A stretch of DNA of 8,958 bases. It comes from Chryseobacterium gleum. Its GTDB lineage: Bacteria > Bacteroidota > Bacteroidia > UBA10329. The stretch lies in contig CAMCFW010000065.1 in assembly GCA_945874195.1 (NCBI GenBank), forward strand, positions 1 through 8,958, read 5' to 3'. The notes below the pieces were generated by a model. That model did no database searches, was not told the DNA's origin, and was given only the letters and a program-made list of their open reading frames with translations. Shown here one piece after another: positions 1 through 6,151 of the stretch; the first letter of the stretch is position 1, and every line of letters starts with the position of its first letter. Made by a program: the position numbers and the translations under genes.

Positions 1-725
1 CCATAGTCGAACGAATAATATCCCTCTTCGCCACTGGGAACGCCTCCTGCCTCTCCGTTCGTGGGCAGTGTCAATATTTCGTAGTACGGCCCATTGTTGA
101 ACAGGTCAACGCTACCATAATCGTGGTTGCCCGGAGTTGGCCATACGACTGAATTCTTGAAAACCTCAGGATAGACCTCGAACACCTTTTCCTGAAATTC
201 CTCATCGGTCCCATCGCCATAAGCATTATCGCCAAGCCACATCCAAACATCGGTGTGCACATCACCGAAATGCTCGGTGTAGCCTGTCTTCACGTCAAGT
301 TGCGCCTGGCTTCCATTGCCAAAATCACCAATGGCCCAGATGCGAATCGGTTGGTCTGTCCCCGCCACAGGAGACGTTTGGAAATAGTAGCTCGGATCAA
401 CCGGGGTCAGATTCTGACCTGATCCCAAGACCGTGTAGTAGTATTTCGTGTTTGCCGCAAGGCCTGCAACCTGTAGCTCGTGTTCGGTGGTGGCCGAAGA
501 TTCCCAAACGGTATCGGTGAGATTGCCGACCGCAGTTCCATGGGCAATGCCACCGATCTCTGACCCGACTGTTCGCCATCGCACGACCATGCTGCTGGGT
601 GTACCCATATTGAGGTAAGGTCCGCGGACCAGTTGCGACTGGGCAAACAAATTGACGGAAATGAAAAGGATTGAGAACAGAAGTACCGCTCTCAATCCGA
701 TCAGACCTATATGTCTATCCATCAT
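1..725 (-). CDS. Purple acid phosphatase-like metallophosphoesterase MPE1 (3' part beyond window)
   Basis: An exported binuclear-metal phosphoesterase, of which 241 residues are visible; the C-terminal part, including the HHP and GHxH motifs, lies beyond the left edge. Residues 1-28 form a signal peptide with a long hydrophobic core ending in NLFA. Residues about 31-125 form the N-terminal fibronectin-like domain of purple acid phosphatases (VRGPYL at 33-38). The catalytic domain shows GDFG (133-136), GDNAY (165-169) and GNHD (199-202). Tyr169 sits three residues after Asp166, where the Fe(III)-binding tyrosine of purple acid phosphatases lies. A family member should hydrolyse phosphomonoesters or diesters outside the cytoplasm; the substrate is not readable. 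The start is one of two adjacent in-frame ATGs (723-725 and 720-722), and both overlap the stop of the upstream gene, so the two are probably translationally coupled. It is clearly homologous to MPE2 at 4078-5373. Confidence 0.93.
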   Translation of the reverse strand, partial: MMDRHIGLIGLRAVLLFSILFISVNLFAQSQLVRGPYLNMGTPSSMVVRWRTVGSEIGGIAHGTAVGNLTDTVWESSATTEHELQVAGLAANTKYYYTVLGSGQNLTPVDPSYYFQTSPVAGTDQPIRIWAIGDFGNGSQAQLDVKTGYTEHFGDVHTDVWMWLGDNAYGDGTDEEFQEKVFEVYPEVFKNSVVWPTPGNHDYGSVDLFNNGPYYEILTLPTNGEAGGVPSGEEGYYSFDY

Positions 726-3040
726 TTTACGATGAACTGATGTGTTCCGAAATCATTTCCGGACCGGACCCTCACGAGATAAATGCCAGCTTCCAAGTTA
801 TCCGAAATGGCAGTTACCCCCATTTCCGTGATCCTGAAAAACCTAAGCATCTGCCCTATAGCGGTGTAGATCTCAACTTGAACAGCCTCATCCAATTCAG
901 ATACCTCCAAGAAGAAATTGCCATCGTTCGGGTTTGGGTATAGCCGACTGAATGTGGTGATGATCTCTTCTTTGATATCGACTGTCACGCAGGCAGCCAA
1001 TACTCCTGGGTCGGCATATACTTGAAGGGCATCGATCATGAAACCGGCATCCGTAGGTGAAGGCCCCCAGTTGGAACCATCGTTATTGTCCAATGCGATG
1101 TTGCAAAGGATGATGGATGGGCCCTGACCATCCCCTTCCAGAGGCCATGGGGAGGAATCTCCGAATTCAACCGAATCGGCCACCGAGCCTGATGGGGCGG
1201 CCAGCACGATGTCTTCACCCCCATTGTTGAGTGCATCGACCGTTGACCACTGATAGGCCCAAGGACCGAATGCGTCTTCAAACGCGACCGAATCTACCGC
1301 TACGAGCGAAAAACCGTTTGGAGCGATGCTGCTGCCATCAGGGAACACGAAATCAAATCCCTGACGGAAGAAGTAACCAGAAAGGTCAACAGTGCTCAAA
1401 GTCGGATTGTAGATCTCGACAAACTCCAACGAATCGTTTCCTGCCTCTGGAGAGTTGTACATGATCTCGGTGAACACAAGTGGGGCGGCCTGAGGCAGTC
1501 CGGTGACTCCATAAACCGAAATGCTTCCGCTCACTTCATTCGAAACGAGCAGAAGTGGGAATCCGGTCGCACTTTCTCCGGCAGGAACAAACTTGATGTC
1601 CTCTGGTCCGAGACCGCCTGCGGCCACTGTTCCTTCTGTCTCACTGAAATCGCGGTCAGTGGCGTATGATTCAAATGAAACGTTGCTCGGATCGGTGATG
1701 TCATACACCATCACACCGCCTTGTCTTTCCAGACCGATGAAAGCGTAGGTCTTGCCCATCATGCTTACCACTTTCAAAGCCTCTGGTTCAGGTCCTTTGT
1801 CATCGCTGCGCGAATCGAATGAGGTGTTGTCATCGTTGTTCGAATTGAAATTGGCCGCATCGTAGTTGCCAATGAAAGTTTCGAAATCGTATCCGCTATC
1901 GTAAACAAGGTTTCCTGTGGCATCCCATATAGAGAATGAACGCGCTCCGAAAGAATAGAGGGCCTCAAAATCGCCATCGTTCCCGTTATCACCCATCGAG
2001 GTTGTAACGTTCAAGCGGCCAAGGTTCTCATCCAATTGTTGCGTGGCGGCATCTGGAAAAGCCGTTGCATCGAGTGTGAGGTTTGCAACCCTCTCTATTT
2101 CGCTGTAACCACCATAGTCTCTCGTATCGCCTTCGTTGGCGCTTACAATGAAAGGCATGCCGTTGTATAGATAAGAATCGACTGCATCGGGCTGATACAT
2201 GCCGTACACGGGCCAGTTCTGAAGGTATACTCCTGTGTCATCGTTACTAGCATCGATGGAATTTCCAACTGCATTGTAATCCTTGAAGCCAAGCCCAATG
2301 ATTCCCAAAATGGTGTTCGTGTTCAGGTCGATGGCGGCCACTGCATTGTTCTCTTGCAGAACCACTATAGCAGTCTGTCCGTCAGGAAGCACGGTGATGT
2401 ATTCGGGCTCCAGATCTTGCGCCACCGAAGCGTTAAGGCCGAAAATGCGGATGTTCGGGTCGATGGGTGCCGGTGAATTGAATGCGGTGAAATCGAGCGT
2501 AGTCACGTCCGACTGCTGAAGGTTCTGAATCCCTCCACTGATGTCGATGATGCTTACTGAACCGAGCGGATCAACGGTGTAATCATCATTCGGTTCGCCT
2601 TCGTTGGCGGTCAGCACCTTCGAGCCATCTGGCGAAAACATGATCATGTCGGGCATGGCACCCACCGTGACTGAAACCACGAAGTTGCCATCAGCATCGA
2701 AGAAAACGGCCGAACCGTCAGCTTGCGGGTTGTTTGCCTCAACTGCGCCCACCAGATAACCGTTCTTGAAAGCCACACTGTTAACTCCGGCTCCATAGCC
2801 GGTCATGTCAATCGAAAAATCCAAGGTCGGATTGGTCGGATCCGACAGGTCTATAACATCAATGGCGTTGGTAGAACCATTGGTTGAATAGACCACTTGA
2901 TCCTTGGCATTGTAGGCCATGATCTCGGTGGCGGCCTCATCAAACACACCAGTGTGATAACTGCCGATCGGGGTAAGTGTTACCTGGGCCATCGCAGACA
3001 GTCCAGCGATGCTCAGAATGAATAGTAATGTTGCTCTCAT
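722..3040 (-). CDS. Secreted choice-of-anchor I protein with lamin-tail domain and T9SS sorting signal
   Basis: A large surface or secreted protein of 772 residues from the chosen ATG. Residues 1-19 are a signal peptide (MRATLLF... ending SAMAQ). Residues about 20-515 match the choice-of-anchor I family, probably a beta-propeller: LTANEGEPNDD, SANEGDTRDYGG, GPEPEALKV, GLERQGGVMVYD and GLGPEDIKFV are its hallmark blocks. Residues about 520-665 are a lamin-tail domain (FTEIMYN, EFVEIYNP, LSGYF). The last 75 residues are a T9SS type A sorting domain (YPNPNDG, then GIYLVRV and a terminal FIVK), so export across the outer membrane and anchoring or release there is likely. A TTG-initiated extension of eight residues is in frame, but that TTG lies inside the predicted -7 promoter box, so ATG at 3038-3040 is preferred. 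Family members often sit beside or are annotated as phosphatases, but I see no catalytic motif here; the activity is unknown. Confidence 0.9.
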   Translation of the reverse strand: MRATLLFILSIAGLSAMAQVTLTPIGSYHTGVFDEAATEIMAYNAKDQVVYSTNGSTNAIDVIDLSDPTNPTLDFSIDMTGYGAGVNSVAFKNGYLVGAVEANNPQADGSAVFFDADGNFVVSVTVGAMPDMIMFSPDGSKVLTANEGEPNDDYTVDPLGSVSIIDISGGIQNLQQSDVTTLDFTAFNSPAPIDPNIRIFGLNASVAQDLEPEYITVLPDGQTAIVVLQENNAVAAIDLNTNTILGIIGLGFKDYNAVGNSIDASNDDTGVYLQNWPVYGMYQPDAVDSYLYNGMPFIVSANEGDTRDYGGYSEIERVANLTLDATAFPDAATQQLDENLGRLNVTTSMGDNGNDGDFEALYSFGARSFSIWDATGNLVYDSGYDFETFIGNYDAANFNSNNDDNTSFDSRSDDKGPEPEALKVVSMMGKTYAFIGLERQGGVMVYDITDPSNVSFESYATDRDFSETEGTVAAGGLGPEDIKFVPAGESATGFPLLLVSNEVSGSISVYGVTGLPQAAPLVFTEIMYNSPEAGNDSLEFVEIYNPTLSTVDLSGYFFRQGFDFVFPDGSSIAPNGFSLVAVDSVAFEDAFGPWAYQWSTVDALNNGGEDIVLAAPSGSVADSVEFGDSSPWPLEGDGQGPSIILCNIALDNNDGSNWGPSPTDAGFMIDALQVYADPGVLAACVTVDIKEEIITTFSRLYPNPNDGNFFLEVSELDEAVQVEIYTAIGQMLRFFRITEMGVTAISDNLEAGIYLVRVRSGNDFGTHQFIVK

Positions 3041-3061
3041 AGTGTTGATTTTGTTCGGGGG

Positions 3062-3069
3062 CAAACATA
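3062..3069 (-). promoter_or_regulatory. Predicted -7 promoter element for the choice-of-anchor I / MPE1 unit
   Basis: Read on the minus strand the site is TATGTTTG, a full match to the Bacteroidota -7 consensus TAnnTTTG. The usual spacing puts the transcript start near 3057, leaving a leader of about 17 nt that is rich in A and lacks a Shine-Dalgarno sequence, as is common in this phylum. I see no good -33 TTTG at 19-21 bp upstream, so the call rests on one box plus its position. Confidence 0.5.
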
Positions 3070-3101
3070 TTTTCGCAGTGGTAAAGTGGCGATAAGTCAG
3101 C

Positions 3102-3118
3102 CTTAATGTTCCGTTAAG
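3102..3118. repeat. Short inverted repeat in the divergent intergenic region
   Basis: CTTAA at 3102-3106 and TTAAG at 3114-3118 are perfect inverted copies separated by 7 bp. It lies about 45 bp upstream of the predicted start of the minus-strand unit, a position that would suit an operator. Five-base arms in an AT-rich stretch can easily arise by chance. The rest of the 240 bp gap (3041-3280) holds the two predicted promoters, a CCATGG pair and no coding sequence I can support. Confidence 0.2.
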
Positions 3119-3247
3119 TAAATCGGCTGGATCTGAATTTTACACTAACCTTTCATGAGCAAATGGTGCCGCAATAGACCCACGCGACCAGAGACCTGAG
3201 GCCAACAGGCGCATCGTACGGTCCAGTTATTTAAGACTGGCGTAACC

Positions 3248-3276
3248 TTGGGGCCCACCATGGCTACCTATCTTTG
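3248..3276 (+). promoter_or_regulatory. Predicted -33/-7 promoter of the TPR / MPE2 unit
   Basis: TATCTTTG at 3269-3276 matches the Bacteroidota -7 consensus TAnnTTTG at every fixed position. A TTG at 3248-3250 lies 18 bp upstream, close to the usual -33 spacing. The -7 box ends only 4 bp before the ATG of the TPR gene, so transcription would begin at or within a base or two of that ATG, implying a leaderless mRNA. The upstream frame is closed by the TGA at 3275-3277, inside the box, which rules out an N-terminal extension. Confidence 0.55.
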
Positions 3277-3284
3277 AACCATGG
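3257..3284 (+). repeat. Paired ACCATGG sites, 21 bp apart, flanking the -7 box
   Basis: ACCATGG occurs at 3257-3263 and again at 3278-3284. The core CCATGG is a perfect palindrome, and the start-to-start distance of 21 bp is two helical turns. The first copy lies between the -33 and -7 boxes and the second covers the start codon, where a bound repressor could block transcription. This may be an operator pair; coincidence cannot be excluded because the second copy includes the start codon. Confidence 0.25.
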
Positions 3285-4081
3285 CGGTATTGCTTTTGTC
3301 GTGGCTTCTGGTTTCTCCATTTCATGGTGATCTGAGCGTGCGGATTGCGGAGAAGACCGAGTTGATAAGAACCGATCCAAAGAATTGGCTGCTATACATG
3401 CAGCGAGGAGAACTCCACTTTCAGCACGAACAACCCGACAGCGCCTTGCTGGATTATCAGATCGCGCTTGAAAACCACATCGACACTTCGGTGATCCATG
3501 TGCTGACAGCCGAGGCGTTTTTAGCACTTGGCGATTTCAATGCTGGATTGGATCAGATTGACCTGTTCCTAGAATTGGAACCTGCCGATCTGAAAGGCAT
3601 CCACACGCGGGGCAAACTCCTTGAGGCTTCAGGAAGGTTCACGGAGGCAGCAACGGATTTCGAACATGTGATCGGGCACACCACGGAATCCCGTCCCCAG
3701 GACCATGTTCAACTGGCCGACCTGTATCTGAAAATGGACGGGGACGATTTCGACCGTGCCATACGCACACTGGAACGCGGTATTCAACAAATAGGAGAGA
3801 TCGTTTCACTACAGATGAAGATCTATGAACTGGAGAAACAACGCAGAAACTATGCGGCTGCCCATGTGCTGTTGGACAGAATGATGGAACCATTGAGCCG
3901 AAAAGAGCGGCTGATGGTTGAAAAGGCAGAGCTTTTTGCTGCTGAAGGAAAACCGATGGAGGCCGCCCAACTCTTGCTTGACGCGGAAAGCGCCATTTCA
4001 GCCCTTCCTATCCGATTTCAGAACATTGGAGCTACCGTTAAACTCAAAGAAAAGATTGAACACCTCAAGCAAAAAATATGA
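3281..4081 (+). CDS. Tetratricopeptide-repeat protein
   Basis: A 266-residue protein built mainly of TPR helical hairpins, at about residues 35-68, 70-103, 104-137, 142-175 and 208-240, with a less regular stretch at 176-205. Typical TPR residues are visible in LLYMQRGELHF, ALLDYQIAL, AEAFLALGDF, GKLLEASGRFTEAATDF and KAELFAAEGKPMEAAQLL. The first 12 residues are hydrophobic (AVLLLSWLLV) but lack a basic n-region, so this is a weak signal peptide or a short membrane anchor. TPR arrays bind protein partners; no enzymatic domain is seen. The stop overlaps the ATG of MPE2 by ATGA, so the two are probably made together, and an accessory role for the phosphatase is a reasonable but untested idea. 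The start is the first ATG after an in-frame TGA at 3275-3277. Confidence 0.88.
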   Translation: MAVLLLSWLLVSPFHGDLSVRIAEKTELIRTDPKNWLLYMQRGELHFQHEQPDSALLDYQIALENHIDTSVIHVLTAEAFLALGDFNAGLDQIDLFLELEPADLKGIHTRGKLLEASGRFTEAATDFEHVIGHTTESRPQDHVQLADLYLKMDGDDFDRAIRTLERGIQQIGEIVSLQMKIYELEKQRRNYAAAHVLLDRMMEPLSRKERLMVEKAELFAAEGKPMEAAQLLLDAESAISALPIRFQNIGATVKLKEKIEHLKQKI

Positions 4082-5373
4082 GAATTCTTCCACTAATCGC
4101 ATGCATTCTATTCACGTTCAATACGTTTGGCCAAGAGGTACGGATCATCCGAGGTCCGTATCTCCAAAGTGGTTCCATCGACAAGGTTACGGTATGTTTC
4201 CGAACTGATTCGGAGGTAGTTCCCATGGTCAAATACGGGCTTGAACCGAAGCGACTGGATCTCGTGGCGCAATCGGATAAGACCGGCATCAACCACGAGG
4301 TCGCCATCAAGGGGCTGAAACCGAATTCGATATACTACTACGAGATCGTGACCGGGAATGATGTACTGCTAAATTCAGGCACAGAGGTGTACTTCCGAAC
4401 ACATCCGACCGTTTCCGACAAGGAAACCATCAACGGTTGGGTGCTTGGCGACTGCGGGAAAGCAAGCGATGAACAACGGGCAGTTCGCGATGCGTATTAC
4501 GGATACATTGGCCAAGCGCCCACAGACATGATCCTTTTTCTGGGCGACAATGCCTACAATGATGGAAAGGATGAAGAGTACCAGAAGGCCATTTTTGAGA
4601 ACATGTATGAAGACAAACTCAAGAACACAATCGCGTGGTCGTGCTTGGGCAACCATGACGGCCATTCGGCCAAATCGGCCAGCCAGTCTGGGCCGTATTA
4701 CGACATTTTCCATTTCCCGAAGAATGCCGAGTGTGGAGGTGTGGCCTCCGGCACCGAGGCCTACTATTCATTCCATTATGGGAACACGCACTTCATCTCG
4801 CTCGATTCCTACGATTCCGACCGATCGGTTGGGGGACCGATGTACACGTGGCTTGAAAGTGACCTTTCCAATACCACGGCCAAATGGATCGTGGCATTCT
4901 GGCATCATCCCGCATACTCAAAGGGATCCCACAATTCTGATACTGAACGGCCGTTGATTGAAATGAGGAATAATTTTCTGCCATTGCTCGAAGCAAATGG
5001 GGTTGACGTGATCTTCTCCGGCCACAGCCATAGCTACGAACGTTCGTACATGATCAACGGGCATTACGACAGCTCGCAGACCTTTGATCCGGCCATTCAT
5101 ATAGTGGGAAATGGGCGTGGCAACGGCCAAGAAGATGGAGACGGGGCTTATGTCAAAGCCACATCTGGAGAATCCGCAGGCAAAGGAATGGTCTATTTGA
5201 CAGCTGGAAGTTCGGGTCAAGTGACCAAGATGGGAACACTGGATCACCGGGCGATGTACATAACCTTACTCAAGCTCGGTTCGTGCGTGTTCAACATAAC
5301 AGACGACCGTTTCGACCTTAAATTCATTGACGAAAAGGGCAAGGTCGAGGACTACTTCACCATTGTGAAGTGA
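4078..5373 (+). CDS. Exported purple acid phosphatase-like metallophosphoesterase MPE2
   Basis: A complete 431-residue binuclear-metal phosphoesterase. Residues 1-18 are a signal peptide (MRILPLIA... ending NTFG). Residues about 21-110 form the purple-acid-phosphatase N-terminal domain (IIRGPYL at 23-29). The catalytic domain carries all five motif blocks: GDCG (124-127), GDNAY (156-160), GNHD (191-194), HHP (276-278) and GHSHSYER (315-322). Tyr160 occupies the place of the Fe(III)-binding tyrosine that gives purple acid phosphatases their colour. The family hydrolyses phosphomonoesters and sometimes diesters; the substrate is not readable. No T9SS sorting domain follows the catalytic domain, so a periplasmic location is likely. 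Its ATG overlaps the TPR gene stop by 4 bp. It ends 7 bp from the stop of the convergent glycerophosphodiesterase gene. Confidence 0.95.
   Translation: MRILPLIACILFTFNTFGQEVRIIRGPYLQSGSIDKVTVCFRTDSEVVPMVKYGLEPKRLDLVAQSDKTGINHEVAIKGLKPNSIYYYEIVTGNDVLLNSGTEVYFRTHPTVSDKETINGWVLGDCGKASDEQRAVRDAYYGYIGQAPTDMILFLGDNAYNDGKDEEYQKAIFENMYEDKLKNTIAWSCLGNHDGHSAKSASQSGPYYDIFHFPKNAECGGVASGTEAYYSFHYGNTHFISLDSYDSDRSVGGPMYTWLESDLSNTTAKWIVAFWHHPAYSKGSHNSDTERPLIEMRNNFLPLLEANGVDVIFSGHSHSYERSYMINGHYDSSQTFDPAIHIVGNGRGNGQEDGDGAYVKATSGESAGKGMVYLTAGSSGQVTKMGTLDHRAMYITLLKLGSCVFNITDDRFDLKFIDEKGKVEDYFTIVK
5354..5371. terminator. Possible hairpin terminator between convergent genes
   Basis: ACTTCAC at 5354-5360 and GTGAAGT at 5365-5371 form a perfect 7-bp stem with a 4-base CATT loop. 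It covers the last codons and the first stop base of MPE2, and lies just past the stop of the convergent gene. On the plus strand a modest T-rich stretch (TCTTATTT) follows at 5379-5386; on the minus strand no T run follows. The stem is only moderately GC-rich and is also constrained by coding, so this is a weak call, better supported for the plus-strand unit. Confidence 0.35.
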
Positions 5374-5380
5374 CCAGGTC

Positions 5381-6151
5381 TTATTTCGCGGTCTTCTTCA
5401 ACGCCTCAAAATAGATCTCGGGCCGATCTATGTTGATCAGGTCAACTCCTTCTGTCTTCAGTACCTGTTCAAAATAAGATTCATCCTCTTTGCTGCCGTA
5501 AAGCATAATCTTGAGGTTGTGCTTGCGGCAGGTGGTTACAAACTCATCTGAAAGACTTCCGATGCCGCACTCGATGATCTGAGGGTTGAATTCCTTCACA
5601 ACCGCTTCCACCTCATCAGCCGAACCCGCATTCACCTTCAGCGGCAGATCGGGCGATTGCTTTCGGAATTCCCTCGTCCACTTCTTGTTGCCCGACCAGA
5701 AAAAGCAGTTGCTTTCCATTCCCGTTTCCTTTACCAGTGCAATGAGCTGCGCTGGGTTCGCATCCTTCACATCGAAATACACCTTGGCCTTGCCTTTTAT
5801 CCATAGCAGGTATTCGCGCAATCTGGGAACGGGTTCGCCCTTGAATTCCTTCCCAAACCAGCTTCCCGCATCCAGTTTATCGATCTCCGCACTGCTCATA
5901 GAGGCCATTAGCCCCGAACCGTCTGTTGTTCGGTTCACCGTTGCATCGTGAAGAATATAAAGCACGCCATCGCTGCTAGTGCGAACATCAATTTCCACGT
6001 AATGTGCTCCCAATTCGATGGCGGCTTGAGCTGATGCCTTTGTGTTTTCGGGTGCCAAATGATTGGCTCCGCGATGCACCACTACCTCGATCTGTGCAGT
6101 TGCGGAAAACGCTGAAAAGAGAAAAAGAAAAAATGTAAAATGTAGTTTCAT
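5381..6151 (-). CDS. Exported glycerophosphodiester phosphodiesterase (GDPD family)
   Basis: A 256-residue enzyme expected to split glycerophosphodiesters such as glycerophosphocholine or glycerophosphoethanolamine into glycerol 3-phosphate and an alcohol. Residues 1-19 are a signal peptide (MKLHFTF... ending SATA), so it acts outside the cytoplasm. The GDPD catalytic signature is complete: HRG (26-28), PENT (34-37), Glu53 and Asp55 in YVEIDVR, and HD (68-69). DVK at 127-129 and GVDLINIDRP at 235-244 match the later barrel strands. Length is normal for a single-domain bacterial GDPD. The ATG at 6149-6151 shares its A with the TGA stop of MPE3 (6151-6153), giving a TGATG junction that indicates translational coupling. 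A TTG three bases upstream is in frame but less likely to be used. It is the last gene of the unit entering from the right edge. Confidence 0.95.
   Translation of the reverse strand: MKLHFTFFLFLFSAFSATAQIEVVVHRGANHLAPENTKASAQAAIELGAHYVEIDVRTSSDGVLYILHDATVNRTTDGSGLMASMSSAEIDKLDAGSWFGKEFKGEPVPRLREYLLWIKGKAKVYFDVKDANPAQLIALVKETGMESNCFFWSGNKKWTREFRKQSPDLPLKVNAGSADEVEAVVKEFNPQIIECGIGSLSDEFVTTCRKHNLKIMLYGSKEDESYFEQVLKTEGVDLINIDRPEIYFEALKKTAK

Noticed and set aside
3038..3064. TTG start at 3062-3064 adding eight residues to the choice-of-anchor I protein
   Set aside because: The TTG is part of the predicted -7 box, and the ATG at 3038-3040 begins a well-formed signal peptide.
3155..3199. 14-codon plus-strand mini-ORF in the intergenic region
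   Set aside because: It lies upstream of the predicted plus-strand promoter, has no ribosome-binding context and its composition shows nothing distinctive.
3146..3249. TAACCTT repeated at 3146-3152 and 3243-3249 as a possible direct repeat
   Set aside because: Two 7-base copies 97 bp apart with no palindromy or helical phasing are expected by chance.
4550..4957. Open plus-strand frame of 135 codons inside MPE2
   Set aside because: It is out of frame with the motif-bearing phosphatase and its predicted protein is an Arg/Pro/Thr-rich sequence typical of shadow frames.
5341..5373. MPE2 ending in FTIVK as a possible T9SS signal, like the FIVK end of the choice-of-anchor I protein
   Set aside because: The preceding 70 residues belong to the phosphatase fold and lack the YPNP motif and sandwich strands of a sorting domain.
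5372..5380. GACCAGGTC palindrome at the convergent junction
   Set aside because: The one-base centre cannot form a loop, and it is too short to call as a protein-binding site.
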